A stretch of 64,000 nucleotides of DNA from Paracidovorax oryzae ATCC 19882 (lineage in GTDB: Bacteria > Pseudomonadota > Gammaproteobacteria > Burkholderiales > Burkholderiaceae_C). A model generated the notes under the pieces. It did no database searches. It was not told the DNA's origin and was given only the letters and a program-made list of their open reading frames with translations. Shown one piece after another: positions 52,411-64,000 of this stretch (its first letter is position 1; each line of letters opens with the position of its first letter). The stretch spans positions 124,001 to 188,000 of the forward strand of contig NZ_JMKU01000001.1 of assembly GCF_000687165.1 (NCBI RefSeq), given 5' to 3'. Made by a program: the position numbers and the translations under genes.

Positions 52411-53184
52411 ATGCACCACGACGACGTCCTCAACATCTCCTGCTACCTGTTCGTTCCGCTGCCCGACGCCGGACCGCTGCGCGACCGCCTGCATGCGCGG
52501 TGCATGGAAGACGGCCTCAAGGGCACCATCCTGCTGGCGGAAGAAGGCATCAACATGTTCCTGGCCGGGCCGGCGCACGCGGTGCGGGGCTTCGTGCAGT
52601 GGCTGCGGGATGCGGATGCGCGCTTCGCCGCGCTGGAACCGAAGGAGAGCTGGTCGGCGTCCCAGCCCTTCCGCAAGATGCTGGTGAAGGTCAAGCGCGA
52701 GATCATCCGCATGGACCATCCCGCCATCCGGCCCGCCGAAGGGCGTGCACCCTCCGTGGATGCGCCCACGCTGCGGCGCTGGCTCGCGCAGGGCCACGAC
52801 GACACGGGCCGCCCCGTGGTGACGCTGGACACCCGCAATGCCTTCGAGGTGGACCACGGCACTTTCGAGGGCGCCATCGACTGGCGTATCGGGAAATTCA
52901 CCGAATTCCCGCCCGCGCTGCGCGCCCACAAGGCGGAGCTCGAAGGCAAGACGGTGGTGAGCTTCTGCACCGGCGGCATTCGCTGCGAGAAGGCGGCCAT
53001 CCTCATGCGCGAGGAAGGCATCGGGCATGTGTACCAGCTCGAGGGCGGCATCCTGAAATACTTCGAGCAGACCGATGGAGCCCACTACCGGGGCGGGTGC
53101 TTCGTCTTCGACGAGCGCGAAGTGCTGGCGCCCGACCTGTCGGAATCCGGATCGGGCCCCGTGGACGGGCCGGCCTCCGCATAG
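52411..53184 (+). CDS. TrhO-like rhodanese-domain protein (tRNA U34 hydroxylase family), short form
   Basis: 257 residues. N-terminal ferredoxin-like domain (ISCYLFVPL to about 95) with [17 protein letters not shown], then a rhodanese domain (about 120-235) with catalytic Cys in [11 protein letters not shown] near 190, and the terminal [10 protein letters not shown]. The E. coli enzyme YceA/TrhO is about 350 residues with a Zn-binding C-terminal extension; that part is absent here. It probably still acts on wobble uridine in tRNA, forming 5-hydroxyuridine, but a simple sulfurtransferase role cannot be excluded. Confidence 0.88.
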   Translation: MHHDDVLNISCYLFVPLPDAGPLRDRLHARCMEDGLKGTILLAEEGINMFLAGPAHAVRGFVQWLRDADARFAALEPKESWSASQPFRKMLVKVKREIIRMDHPAIRPAEGRAPSVDAPTLRRWLAQGHDDTGRPVVTLDTRNAFEVDHGTFEGAIDWRIGKFTEFPPALRAHKAELEGKTVVSFCTGGIRCEKAAILMREEGIGHVYQLEGGILKYFEQTDGAHYRGGCFVFDEREVLAPDLSESGSGPVDGPASA

Positions 53185-53238
53185 GCCTCGGCAGGCAGGC
53201 GGCGCCGGCCTGCCTGCGGCAGGATCGGCGCGTGCAGG

Positions 53239-54189
53239 TCAGCGCTTGAAGTGCCGCTCCGGCAGCGGAATGCGCTCAGGATCACCCGGCACCGTTCCCA
53301 TGCGCATGGCGTCCCAGTCGTCGGCCGCCTGGACGATGCGTTCCTTGCGCGAGGACACGAAATTCCACCAGATGTGCCGCGGGCCATCGAGCGGTGCGCC
53401 GCCAATGACCACGCAGCGCGCGGGCCCGCTGCCCGTGGCCTCCTGCAGCCGCACCGGGCCGGGGGCCTGTGGAATCGCGAGCATGCCGGCGGGCAGGTCG
53501 GCCGGGCGCCCGGCGCCGTCCTCCAGCCTGCAGGCGCCTTCCACGGCATACACGGCCATTTCCTCGGCCAGCGGCGGCAGCCGCAGTTCGGCGCCCGCGG
53601 GCAGCAGGATGTCGAGATAGAGCGTGGGCGCGAGGGTGGCGACGGGCGACGTGGCCCCGAAGGCGCTGCCGACCAGCACGCGCACACGCACGCCCTGGCC
53701 GTCGTGGATTTCCGGGATGGCTTCCGCGGGCGTGTGGACGAACGAGGGCTCCACCTCGGCATGCGCCTCGGGCAGCGCCGCCCACAGCTGCAGCCCGTGG
53801 TTCACGTAGGCCGCGCTGCGCAGCCGCTCGGGGCGCCGCTCGGAATGCACGATGCCGCGGCCCGCCGTCATCCAGTTGATGGCGCCGGGAGCGATCTCGC
53901 AGCCGGATCCCAGGCTGTCGCGGTGCGTGATCGCCCCCTCGAACAGGTACGTGACCGTGGCCAGCCCGATATGCGGATGGGGCCGCACGTCGTATTCGGA
54001 CGCGGGCTCGACCGTGACCGGCCCGAAATGGTCGAAGAACACGAAAGGCCCGATGGAGCGGCGCTGCAGCGCGGGCAGCAGCCTGCGCACCACGAAGCCG
54101 CCGCCCAGGTCCTTGGCATGGCCGCCGAGCAGCATGAAGGGCGGCGCGGCCTCGCCGGCAGACGGAGGCAGGGGCACAGGCGTATCCAC
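53239..54189 (-). CDS. Pirin family protein 1
   Basis: 316-residue bicupin of the pirin family. VFFDHFGPVTVE near 50, DVRPHPHIGLATVTYLFEG near 70-88 with the metal-binding histidines, and the C-terminal cupin ending PERIPLPE. Pirins bind Fe and may act as quercetinase-like dioxygenases or redox sensors. On the same strand downstream of a flavodoxin gene and a second pirin gene; all three are divergent from a LysR regulator. Confidence 0.93.
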   Translation of the reverse strand: MDTPVPLPPSAGEAAPPFMLLGGHAKDLGGGFVVRRLLPALQRRSIGPFVFFDHFGPVTVEPASEYDVRPHPHIGLATVTYLFEGAITHRDSLGSGCEIAPGAINWMTAGRGIVHSERRPERLRSAAYVNHGLQLWAALPEAHAEVEPSFVHTPAEAIPEIHDGQGVRVRVLVGSAFGATSPVATLAPTLYLDILLPAGAELRLPPLAEEMAVYAVEGACRLEDGAGRPADLPAGMLAIPQAPGPVRLQEATGSGPARCVVIGGAPLDGPRHIWWNFVSSRKERIVQAADDWDAMRMGTVPGDPERIPLPERHFKR

Positions 54190-54291
54190 GGGAGATCCTT
54201 TCGGTGACGGGGGGGGCGCCGACAGCGTAACCCGCCGTCGGGGAAAAAGCCATGCGCCGGCAACGCCCGCGGCGCACCGGCGTGTACCGGA

Positions 54292-54846
54292 TCAGCCGCG
54301 CAGCTGCTGCGCGATGCGGGCGACGCGCGCCCCGTAGGCCCGGCCGGTTTCCAGGTCGCCGGGCAGCATTTCCTGCACGCTCGCGTCCGAGGGCGACTGC
54401 GCCAGCATGCCGACGGAGCCGCCCAGGTTGTTGGGATCGTTGCGCGTGGCCGCCTTGCTGTTGGCGGGCAGCATGCCCAGGCTCACCCAGATGCCGCCGT
54501 GCTGCGAGGCCAGCGTCTGCAGGGCGATCAGGGTCACCTGCTTGTCGCCGTTCAGGCTGGCGCTGTTGGTGAAGCCGCCGAACACCTTGTCCTGCCATGC
54601 GCGGCCGAACCAGGCCTTGGAGGACGCATCCGCGAACTTCTTGAACTGCCAGCTCGGGCTGCCCATGTACGTCGGGGTGCCGAAGATGATGCCGTCGGCA
54701 TCGGCCAGGGCCTCCCAGCCGCCCTCGGGCAGGTTGCCGTCCGCGTCGATGGCGATGAGCTGGGCGTTGGCGCCCTCAGCGACGGCCTGTGCCAGGCGCT
54801 GGGTGTGGCCGTAGCCGGAATGAAAGACGACTGCGATCTTTGCCAT
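54292..54846 (-). CDS. Flavodoxin-fold protein (WrbA-like NAD(P)H:quinone reductase)
   Basis: 184 residues. FMN-phosphate loop HSGYGHTQRLAQAVAEG near 9-25, the isoalloxazine loop GTPTYMGSPSWQFKKF near 67-82, and a GGFTNSASLNGDKQ segment typical of the flavodoxin_5/WrbA-like group. AGGAGT is 6 bases upstream of the ATG. Lies between two pirin genes, pointing to quinone or aromatic redox chemistry. Confidence 0.9.
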   Translation of the reverse strand: MAKIAVVFHSGYGHTQRLAQAVAEGANAQLIAIDADGNLPEGGWEALADADGIIFGTPTYMGSPSWQFKKFADASSKAWFGRAWQDKVFGGFTNSASLNGDKQVTLIALQTLASQHGGIWVSLGMLPANSKAATRNDPNNLGGSVGMLAQSPSDASVQEMLPGDLETGRAYGARVARIAQQLRG

Positions 54847-54895
54847 GGAATGACTCCTAGTGGGGGAAAGGGAAATATGCCGCGTCCGGAGCGCT

Positions 54896-55606
54896 TCAGC
54901 GTTCCCGTGCAGCGAGATCGAATACCAGCACCTCGGCACCGCAACCCTGCCCCAGGGCCAGCCGGCGCTCGCGCTCGACGAAGGCGGCGTCGCCCGCGGC
55001 CAGCAGGCTGCCGTTGGCCTGCAGCGTGCCGCTCAACAGGTGCACGTAGCATTTGCGGGCGGGGTCCAGCGGCAGCTCGTCGCCACCCCCGCCGTCGAAC
55101 AGGCCCGCATAGACACAGGCGTCGGCCTGCAGGAACAGCACGCCGGGCCGGGCCTGCGGGGCCGCCAGCAGATGCAGCCGGCCGCTCCCGCGGTCCGCGG
55201 GGCCGGGCACCTGTGCGTATTCCCGCGCCCTGCCCGCTACCTGCGGCGCGATCCAGATCTGCAGGTAGTGCGCGGGCTGGTCGGGCAGCGGGTTGAATTC
55301 GGCATGGGTGGCGCCTTCGCCCCCCGCCATGCGCTGCACGCGGCCCGCAGCGACCGATTGCACGCGGCCGCTGCAGTCCCGGCTGCCCAGTTGGCCGGAG
55401 AGCACATAGCTGAGGATCTCCATGTCGCGGTGGCCGTGCAGGCCCAGCCCGGCGCCGGGGGCGATCCATTCCTCGTTCAGCGCATGCAGGTTGCCGAAGC
55501 CCATATAGCGGGGGTCGTGGTAGCCGGCGAAGGAGAAGCTATGGAGCGATCGCAGCCAGCCGTGGTCGGCATGGCCCCGGTCGCACGATTTGCGGACGGT
55601 CAGCAT
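54896..55606 (-). CDS. Pirin family protein 2 (YhhW-like)
   Basis: 236 residues, the shorter YhhW type. The N-terminus has LHSFSFAGYHDPRYMGFGNL, metal ligands in GLGLHGHRDMEILSYVLSG and a glutamate in EGATHAEFNP. E. coli YhhW is a quercetin 2,3-dioxygenase in vitro. Divergent from the LysR gene (99 bases between starts), and followed by the flavodoxin and pirin 1 genes, which are probably its operon partners. Confidence 0.93.
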   Translation of the reverse strand: MLTVRKSCDRGHADHGWLRSLHSFSFAGYHDPRYMGFGNLHALNEEWIAPGAGLGLHGHRDMEILSYVLSGQLGSRDCSGRVQSVAAGRVQRMAGGEGATHAEFNPLPDQPAHYLQIWIAPQVAGRAREYAQVPGPADRGSGRLHLLAAPQARPGVLFLQADACVYAGLFDGGGGDELPLDPARKCYVHLLSGTLQANGSLLAAGDAAFVERERRLALGQGCGAEVLVFDLAARER

Positions 55607-55705
55607 GGGCGGGTTTCGGACAGTGCTGGCACTTTAGGAGCGGGATGCGGCTTGCGGGCGCAGTGTGATTGAAGGCATCATTCAAAACCTTTGAAGCCCT
55701 GCCCG

Positions 55706-56653
55706 ATGACCGTTCCGCCTCCCGCCCGCGACGCCCTCACGCCCGACAGCCTGGCCATGCTGCAGGTGATCGCGGAAACCGGCAGCTTCGCCGCGGCTGC
55801 GCGGCAGCTCGGCGTGGTGCCCAGTGCGCTCACCTACCGGGTGCGGCAGATCGAGGAAGCGCTGGACGTGCTGCTGTTCGACCGCAGCGCCCGCCAGGCG
55901 CGGCCCACCGAGGCGGGCAGCGAACTGCTGCGCGAAGGGGCCCGGCTGCTCGAGGAGGTGGAGGCCGTCGCGCACCGCGTGCGCCGGGTGGCGACCGGGT
56001 GGGAGCCCCAGCTCACCATCGCGGTGGACGGCGTGATTTCCCCCACCACCCTGCTGGAACTCGTGGAGGCCTTCTATGCGCAGTCGCCGCCGACCCGGCT
56101 CAAGCTGCGCGACGACATCCTCACGGGCACGCTCGAGGCCCTGACCTCCGGCCGGGCGGACCTGGCGCTGGGCGTGGCGGTGAACGCCACCAACGCCTCC
56201 GGCGTGCAGGGCAAGGTGATCGGCGACCTGCTGTTCCTCTTCACCGTGGCGCCGCACCATCCGCTCGCCACCGCGCCCGGCCCGCTCACCGACACGGTGC
56301 TGCGCCAGCACCGGGCCATCGCCGTGGCCGATTCGGCGCAGCATGGCGGCGTGACCATGGGCCTGCTGGGCGGCCAGGACGTGTTCACGGTGGACAGCAT
56401 GCAGACCAAGCTGCAGGCCCAGTTGCGCGGGCTGGGCGCCGGGTTCCTTCCGGAGCCCATGGTGCGGCCCTACGTCGAGGCGGGGCGGCTGGTGGTCCGC
56501 GAGGTCGCGCGGCCTGCGCGCCGCGTGCGCCTGCACTATGCCTGGGGCGGCCCCGGGCATGCCCCGCCGGGCCGCGCGCTGACATGGTGGCTGCAGCAGC
56601 TCGAGAGCCCCGCCACCCGCGAGGCCCTGCTGGAAAACCACCATCCATTCTGA
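55706..56653 (+). CDS. LysR-family transcriptional regulator
   Basis: 315 residues. Winged helix-turn-helix at about 12-70 (MLQVIAETGSFAAAARQLGVVPSAL) followed by the periplasmic-binding-like effector domain (about 95-300). LysR regulators normally control a divergent gene; here that is the pirin 2-flavodoxin-pirin 1 group. The start at 55706 matches the usual distance to the HTH; a TTG five codons upstream also exists. Confidence 0.94.
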   Translation: MTVPPPARDALTPDSLAMLQVIAETGSFAAAARQLGVVPSALTYRVRQIEEALDVLLFDRSARQARPTEAGSELLREGARLLEEVEAVAHRVRRVATGWEPQLTIAVDGVISPTTLLELVEAFYAQSPPTRLKLRDDILTGTLEALTSGRADLALGVAVNATNASGVQGKVIGDLLFLFTVAPHHPLATAPGPLTDTVLRQHRAIAVADSAQHGGVTMGLLGGQDVFTVDSMQTKLQAQLRGLGAGFLPEPMVRPYVEAGRLVVREVARPARRVRLHYAWGGPGHAPPGRALTWWLQQLESPATREALLENHHPF

Positions 56654-56740
56654 GCCGCGCCATCGCAAGCGCCGTGTAGAGTGGCTTCATCCGCGACCAC
56701 CGCGGCGTCTCGCATCCATGCATCCATGAAAGGCCGGACC

Positions 56741-57850
56741 ATGACGTCTTCCCGCTCCCGTTCCCGCACTCCTTCCCGCGGCGCTTCCGCCGGCCCCGGA
56801 GGGCAGCCCCCGTCCGCCCGGCGCATCGCCGTGGTCGGCGCGGGCATGGCCGGCATCGCCTGCGCGCGCACCCTGGCGCAGGCCGGCCATGCGCCGGTCG
56901 TCTTCGAGCAGGCCCGCCACCCGGGCGGCAGGATGGCGACGGTGGAATCGCCGTTCGGGGGATTCGATGCCGGCGCCCAGTACTTCACGGTGCGCGATGC
57001 GCGCTTCGCGCACGCCCTGGAAACCGTGCCCGGGCTGTGCCGCCCGTGGAGCGCAACCACCGTCAAGGTGCTGGACGCTGCCGGCCGCACGGCCGCCGCC
57101 GCGCCGCCGCCGCGCGAACCGCACTGGGTGGCCACGCCGGGCATGCAGTCCCTGCTGGCCGCGTGGGCCCAGCCGCTGGCGCAGGCCGGCCGCCTGCTGG
57201 CCGATGCGCAGGTCGCCGGCATCGGCCCCGACCCCCTTCAACCGGGCCGCTGGCAGTTGCAGACCCGCTCGCGGGACGGCGCGCAGCAGGTCCATCCCGG
57301 CTTCGACGCGGTGCTGCTGCTCATCCCGGCGGCCCAGGCCCGCGCCCTGCTGGAGTCTTCGGGCATCGCCCCGGCGTTCGCGCAACGGCTGCAGGCGGTC
57401 GAAGCGGCCCCCTGCTGGACGCTGATGGTGGCCTATCCCCACGCGGTGCAGCCCGGCCTCACCACGCTGGGCCCGCAATGGAACGCCGCGCGCAGCACGC
57501 ACCATCGCATCGCGTGGGTGGCGCGCGAATCGTCGAAGCCGGGCCGCGCCTCGGTGGAGCGCTGGACGGTGCAGGCCAGCCCCGCATGGTCGTCCGAGCA
57601 CCAGGGCGATGCACCCGCCCGCGTGCAGGCCAAGCTGATCAAGGCCTTCGCGGAAGTGACCGGCCTGCGCGCCACGCCCTCGCATGCGGAAGTGCTGTAC
57701 TGGCCCGATGCGCAGACGACGCGGCCGCTGGGGCAGAGCCACCTGTGGGACGCGGCGGCCGGCATCGGCCTGGCCGGCGACTGGTGCCTGGGCCACCGGG
57801 TCGAGGATGCCTTCGTTGCGGGGCTCGAACTCGCGCTCGCGGTGGCATGA
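56741..57850 (+). CDS. FAD-dependent NAD(P)-binding oxidoreductase (renalase-like)
   Basis: 369 residues. Dinucleotide-binding [20 protein letters not shown] near 29-48, the [13 protein letters not shown] segment, and [12 protein letters not shown] near 85; the C-terminus has [16 protein letters not shown], the second FAD contact. The layout fits the small amine-oxidase/renalase-like group of unknown substrate. The ATG at 56741 has AAGG 8 bases upstream and is preferred over the GTG at 56681. Its stop overlaps the ATG of gluQ. Confidence 0.9.
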   Translation: MTSSRSRSRTPSRGASAGPGGQPPSARRIAVVGAGMAGIACARTLAQAGHAPVVFEQARHPGGRMATVESPFGGFDAGAQYFTVRDARFAHALETVPGLCRPWSATTVKVLDAAGRTAAAAPPPREPHWVATPGMQSLLAAWAQPLAQAGRLLADAQVAGIGPDPLQPGRWQLQTRSRDGAQQVHPGFDAVLLLIPAAQARALLESSGIAPAFAQRLQAVEAAPCWTLMVAYPHAVQPGLTTLGPQWNAARSTHHRIAWVARESSKPGRASVERWTVQASPAWSSEHQGDAPARVQAKLIKAFAEVTGLRATPSHAEVLYWPDAQTTRPLGQSHLWDAAAGIGLAGDWCLGHRVEDAFVAGLELALAVA

Positions 57851-58857
57851 GCGCCTTCCCGGCCGCGTCCACGCAAGCACCCGCCGCAGGCAGGCGCTAT
57901 GTCGGCCGTTTCGCGCCCTCGCCCACCGGACCCCTGCATGCCGGCTCGCTGGTGGCGGCGCTGGCCAGCTGGCTGGACGCGCGCTCCGCGGACGGGGGCC
58001 ATGGCGGAACCTGGCTGGTGCGCATCGAGGATGTGGATACGCCCCGCTGCCAGCCCGGCGCGGCGGAGACGATCCTGCGGCAACTGGCGGACTGCGGCCT
58101 CGTGCCGGACGGGGCGGTGTGGTGGCAGTCGGCACGCCACGGGCGGTATGCCGGACAGCTGGAGCGGCTGACGCACGCGGGACTCGCCTACCCCTGTGCC
58201 TGCACCCGCGCGGACATCGAGCGCGCCCACCGGCTGAGCCATGGGTCCCGCGACCGCCATTCGGAACTGCCCTACCCTGGCACCTGCCGCGCCGGACTGG
58301 GTGGGCGGCCACCGCGGTCCTGGAGGTTCCGGACAACGGAATACCAGAAAGAACTTGCACCGCCCGCGGGTGTCGCCGGGGCGCCGGGATGCCCTGCGAT
58401 CGATGCCGGTGGCGTGGCCTGGACCGACCGGCGCCTGGGAGCGCGCCGGCAGGACGTGGCGGAGGTGGTGGGCGATTTCGTGCTGCGCCGGGCGGACGGG
58501 CTCTGGGCCTACCAGCTCGCGGTGGTGGTGGACGATGCAGACCAGGGGGTGACGCACGTGGTGCGCGGGGAAGACCTCCTGGACAACACGCCCCGGCAGC
58601 TCCTGCTGCAGCATGCGCTGGGCGCCGCGGCGCCCATCTACCTGCATACGCCGCTCGTGCGCGCGCCAGATGGCGAGAAGCTGTCCAAGCAGCACGGAGC
58701 GCCCGCCGTGGACACCGCCGATCCCGTGGCAGCGCTCGGGGCCGCGGCCTGCGTACTGGGGTTGCCGCCTCTGCAGCATCCGCACGACACCACCGTCGGC
58801 GAGGCGCTGGCGTGGTGGGCGCAGGCATGGTCGCGAATCTACAATCAGTCATCGTGA
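57847..58857 (+). CDS. gluQ: Glutamyl-Q tRNA(Asp) synthetase
   Basis: 336 residues, a GluRS catalytic core without an anticodon-binding domain. [12 protein letters not shown] is the HIGH-type signature, [12 protein letters not shown] with YPGTC gives the zinc ligands, and KLSKQHGA is the KMSKS equivalent. It attaches glutamate to queuosine at position 34 of tRNA(Asp). ATGA overlap upstream and GTGA overlap with trmB downstream. Confidence 0.95.
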   Translation: MSAFPAASTQAPAAGRRYVGRFAPSPTGPLHAGSLVAALASWLDARSADGGHGGTWLVRIEDVDTPRCQPGAAETILRQLADCGLVPDGAVWWQSARHGRYAGQLERLTHAGLAYPCACTRADIERAHRLSHGSRDRHSELPYPGTCRAGLGGRPPRSWRFRTTEYQKELAPPAGVAGAPGCPAIDAGGVAWTDRRLGARRQDVAEVVGDFVLRRADGLWAYQLAVVVDDADQGVTHVVRGEDLLDNTPRQLLLQHALGAAAPIYLHTPLVRAPDGEKLSKQHGAPAVDTADPVAALGAAACVLGLPPLQHPHDTTVGEALAWWAQAWSRIYNQSS

Positions 58858-59612
58858 CAGTTACGCATCCCACTCCGGCCGATACCGGCCTTGCCCCTTC
58901 GCCCGCGCCTGCCGGCAACGGTTCCCCGCCCGCTGGCGTTGCCTTTCCCAAGGCGATCAAGAGCTACGTCCGCCGTGCCGGGCGCACCACCACCGGACAG
59001 GCCAAGGCCCTCGAAACCTTCGGCTCGCAGTTCGTCCTCGACTACGCCCCCGCGCCCCTCGACGCACCGGCGGCTTTCGGCCGCGCCGCGCCGCTCGTCC
59101 TCGAGATCGGCTTCGGCATGGGCGAGGCCACGGCCCACATCGCAGGCGTGCGGCCGCAGGACAATTTCCTCTGCTGCGAGGTGCACGAACCCGGCGTCGG
59201 CGCCCTGCTCAAGCGCATCGGCGAACGGGGTCTCACCAACATCCGCATCCTGCAGCACGACGCCGTGGAGGTGATCGACCACATGCTGCCGGAAGGCAGC
59301 CTCGACGGCGTGCACATCTTCTTCCCGGACCCGTGGCACAAGAAGCGCCACAACAAGCGGCGGCTGGTCCAGCCACCGCTGGTGGCCAAGCTCGCACGGC
59401 GGCTGAAGCCCGGGGGCTACCTGCACTGCGCGACCGACTGGCAACCCTATGCGGAGCAGATGCTGGAGGTGCTCTCGGCCGAACCGCTTCTGGCCAACAC
59501 CGCCGACGGCTATGCGCCGCAGCCCGACTACCGCCCGCTCACCAAGTTCGAGAACCGCGGGCTGCGCCTGGGCCACGGCGTATGGGATATCCTCTTTCGG
59601 CGCGTGGCCTGA
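58854..59612 (+). CDS. trmB: tRNA (guanine-46-N7)-methyltransferase
   Basis: 252 residues, class I SAM methyltransferase: [16 protein letters not shown] near 80-95, the family block [17 protein letters not shown] near 158-174, and GYLHCATDW near 190. It forms m7G46 in tRNA variable loops. GTG start overlapping the gluQ stop is preferred; an in-frame ATG nine codons earlier lies inside gluQ. Together with gluQ it makes a tRNA modification pair. Confidence 0.95.
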   Translation: MTVTHPTPADTGLAPSPAPAGNGSPPAGVAFPKAIKSYVRRAGRTTTGQAKALETFGSQFVLDYAPAPLDAPAAFGRAAPLVLEIGFGMGEATAHIAGVRPQDNFLCCEVHEPGVGALLKRIGERGLTNIRILQHDAVEVIDHMLPEGSLDGVHIFFPDPWHKKRHNKRRLVQPPLVAKLARRLKPGGYLHCATDWQPYAEQMLEVLSAEPLLANTADGYAPQPDYRPLTKFENRGLRLGHGVWDILFRRVA

Positions 59613-59655
59613 CAGTCAGCGCCCCCGCCCCCTCGCAACGCCCAGCACCGCACCC

Positions 59656-60699
59656 ATGAAGCCCATCCTCGACAACCTGGTCGAAATGACCGGCCATCGC
59701 GATCACCTGCGGCTGGAAGTGTCGGTGCTGTCCACCCTGCACAAGCTCCCTTCCATCAAGGCGGTGCGCGCGCTGGAGATCTTCCAGTCGGGCAGCGAGG
59801 CCTACGTGCGGCCGCGCACCTGGCACAAGGACGGGCAGATGGTCACCAGCGACTGGGAAGCCCCGGTCGATCCGCGCCGCGAGCCCCTGTCGGCGTTCCC
59901 GGCGCTGCACGAATGCATCGCCCAGCGCCGGCCGCACGTGCTGCAGTCCGTGCGGCGCGGCGAGCACATGCTGTGGCTGCCGGTGTGGCTGCACGACAAG
60001 GTGCATGCCTGCATCGAGGTCACGCAGTCGCGGCCGTTCTCGGCCCACAAGCTCGACGTGATCCAGAGCGTCTTCTTCGTCTACCAGAACTACCAGAGCC
60101 TGCTGGACTACAGCGAGCGCGACGCGCTGACCGGCCTGTTCAACCGCAAGACCTTCGACGAGCAGTTCGCACGGCGCGCCGGCATGTCCAGCAACGCTGC
60201 GACCGAGGTATCCACCGAGCAGGACGATGCATCCCAGCCGCGCGGCGAGCCGCTGCAGCACTGGCTGGCGGTGGTGGACATCGACCACTTCAAGCAGGTC
60301 AACGACCGCTTCGGGCACCTGTATGGCGACGAGGTGCTGATCCTGATCGCCAACATCCTGCGCAACTCCTTCCGCGGGCACGACCGCATCTTCCGCTTCG
60401 GCGGGGAGGAATTCGTCGTCCTGCTGCGCTCGACGACGCTCGCCACCGCCCACAAGGCCTTCAACCGGTTCCGCACCGCCGTGCAGGAATACGATTTCCC
60501 GCAGGTGGGCCGCGTCACGGTGAGCCTGGGTTTCGCCAGCACGGAGCGCGGGGCCCCGGTGGAGATCCTGGGCCAGGCGGACCAGGCGCTCTACTACGCC
60601 AAGGAACATGGCCGCAACCGCGTGTGCTATTACGACGACCTGGTGCGCGATGGCCATCTGCACGCCAAGGTCGCGAACGACAACGTCGAACTGTTCTGA
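59656..60699 (+). CDS. Diguanylate cyclase (GGDEF) with N-terminal sensor region
   Basis: 347 residues. Residues 1 to about 165 are soluble and GAF-like in pattern but I cannot assign them. The GGDEF domain follows: DALTGLFNRKTF near 160, DIDHFKQVND near 215, active site FGGEEF near 249. The I-site RGHD stands five residues before GGEEF, so inhibition by c-di-GMP is expected. An insert of about 25 polar residues separates the first two GGDEF motifs. Convergent with alaS across a shared terminator. Confidence 0.92.
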   Translation: MKPILDNLVEMTGHRDHLRLEVSVLSTLHKLPSIKAVRALEIFQSGSEAYVRPRTWHKDGQMVTSDWEAPVDPRREPLSAFPALHECIAQRRPHVLQSVRRGEHMLWLPVWLHDKVHACIEVTQSRPFSAHKLDVIQSVFFVYQNYQSLLDYSERDALTGLFNRKTFDEQFARRAGMSSNAATEVSTEQDDASQPRGEPLQHWLAVVDIDHFKQVNDRFGHLYGDEVLILIANILRNSFRGHDRIFRFGGEEFVVLLRSTTLATAHKAFNRFRTAVQEYDFPQVGRVTVSLGFASTERGAPVEILGQADQALYYAKEHGRNRVCYYDDLVRDGHLHAKVANDNVELF

Positions 60700-60729
60700 C
60701 CGGCACGCTCCAGGCATCCCCACGAAAGC

Positions 60730-60756
60730 AAAAGGCCCGCACGCGCGGGCCTTTTT
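60730..60756. terminator. Bidirectional intrinsic terminator
   Basis: GGCCCGC at 60734-60740 pairs with GCGGGCC at 60745-60751 around ACGC, flanked by AAAA before and TTTTT after. It can end transcription both of the GGDEF gene (plus) and of alaS (minus), which converge here. Confidence 0.9.
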
Positions 60757-60777
60757 GCATTGGGCACGGCAGCCCGG

Positions 60778-63408
<2,631 letters not shown>

Positions 63409-63558
63409 GGGCGAAAGGGCTGCGAGCCTCGAGTGCGTGGAGCGCGCTGCGGGTGAAAGCAGCCGCGGGGATGGTTGTGAAGCGTAACCCCCGATTCTAT
63501 CGAGCCGGGCCCGCCGTTCGCCGCGCCGCGGGGCCGGCCCTGCCCCGCACGGGGCCGC

Positions 63559-64000
63559 TCACCGCCGGGGGCGCTTTTGCGGGGTGCGGTTGGTGTAGCT
63601 CGCGTTGCCCAGGCCCGTGCCCACGGTGAGCACGGCCCAGCGCCCCACGTCCTGGGTGAAGGGCAGTTCCGACAGCCCCTGCACCACGGCATCGTTGTGC
63701 AGGCAGACCTGGATGCGGCCGCCGTTGATGGTGGGCAGGCGCTCGCACAGGTCGCGCGGCAGGTGGAAGCGGATGCTCTCCCAGTTGCCCGGCAGGTTCT
63801 GCGTGCCGCCGGCGAGCGAGCCGTCTTCGCAGACCAGGCCCGGGCAGGCGACGCCGACGAAGGGCGCCAGGCTCAGTTCCTTCTTCCTGGCATGGTCCAC
63901 CAGGTCTTCCAGGATGCCGGCGATGCCGTCCACGAGTTCGTCGCGGCGCGGGGCGTCGTCCGCATGGCCCCATTTCTCGCGGCGCAGCACCTCGGCCTTC
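63559..64000 (-). CDS. ROK-family protein, 3' part
   Basis: Partial: the frame is open to the edge of the window, so the N-terminus (with the ATP-binding site) is missing. The visible 147 residues contain VGVACPGLVCEDGSL, LPGNWESI, CLHNDAVVQG and the phosphate loop TVGTGLGNA, all in the ROK kinase/repressor pattern. The C-terminus ends soon after GTGLGNASY, shorter than most ROK sugar kinases, so it may be an atypical or diverged member. Lies 150 bases upstream of alaS on the same strand. Confidence 0.75.
   Translation of the reverse strand, partial: KAEVLRREKWGHADDAPRRDELVDGIAGILEDLVDHARKKELSLAPFVGVACPGLVCEDGSLAGGTQNLPGNWESIRFHLPRDLCERLPTINGGRIQVCLHNDAVVQGLSELPFTQDVGRWAVLTVGTGLGNASYTNRTPQKRPRR

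Overview
The window is a GC-rich (roughly two thirds G+C) chromosomal segment of a betaproteobacterium. Gene order, protein style and a dispersed 3'-end repeat point to the Comamonadaceae, most likely Acidovorax/Paracidovorax; this placement is inferred from memory of the families, not from a search. It holds 57 protein genes that I can support, two of them short or non-ATG genes (89 and 65 codons) that are easy to miss. I see no rRNA, tRNA, insertion sequence, prophage or CRISPR array.

Layout. 0-6.4 kb: a large EF-hand-like membrane protein, aroC, a two-CBS protein, and metY coupled to an alpha/beta hydrolase. 6.5-11.4 kb: a HAD hydrolase divergent from hemH, then a sensor kinase/response regulator pair followed by a small secreted SnoaL-like protein behind a tandem 11-bp-spaced repeat that looks like the regulator's target. 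11.4-14.1 kb: a phasin and a 3-hydroxybutyrate-oligomer hydrolase (polyhydroxybutyrate turnover). 14.2-18.2 kb: a Fur-box-led iron cluster (small membrane protein, TonB-dependent siderophore receptor, PepSY membrane protein). 18.2-23.7 kb: tctCBA tricarboxylate transporter divergent from tctDE.

23.9-40.4 kb is the most distinctive part. A MocR/GntR-aminotransferase regulator is divergent from an 11-gene co-oriented run: STN-domain TonB-dependent receptor, SbmA/YddA-type ABC transporter, thioredoxin with a CSPC active site, an S9 peptidase carrying a ~300-residue N-terminal extension I do not recognise, a Cds1-like cysteine desulfhydrase, TonB, ExbB, two ExbD proteins, an M17 leucyl aminopeptidase and an M24B Xaa-Pro aminopeptidase. 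Outer-membrane entry, energisation, inner-membrane passage, thiol reduction, three peptidase activities and cysteine breakdown are all present. I read it as a self-contained system for importing and dismantling a peptide, probably one containing cysteine and proline.

40.5-48.9 kb: a split chromate transporter, an aldo/keto reductase, ribB behind an FMN riboswitch whose 5' half departs from consensus and whose ribosome binding site can be hidden in a hairpin, a sirtuin, rlmB, ybbA/tesA, a small basic protein with a TTG start, metC and a BON lipoprotein. 49-64 kb: a SulP transporter, two GGDEF proteins with intact I-sites, a FlhG/MinD-like ATPase, a short TrhO-like rhodanese, a LysR regulator divergent from a pirin-flavodoxin-pirin group, an FAD oxidoreductase, gluQ, trmB, alaS and the 3' part of a ROK-family gene that runs off the window.

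A dispersed ~127-bp element occurs twice (3593-3719 and 35147-35273, opposite orientations), with a short fragment at 18221-18239. All three lie just after a stop codon in the same orientation relative to the upstream gene, and one even supplies the stop codon.
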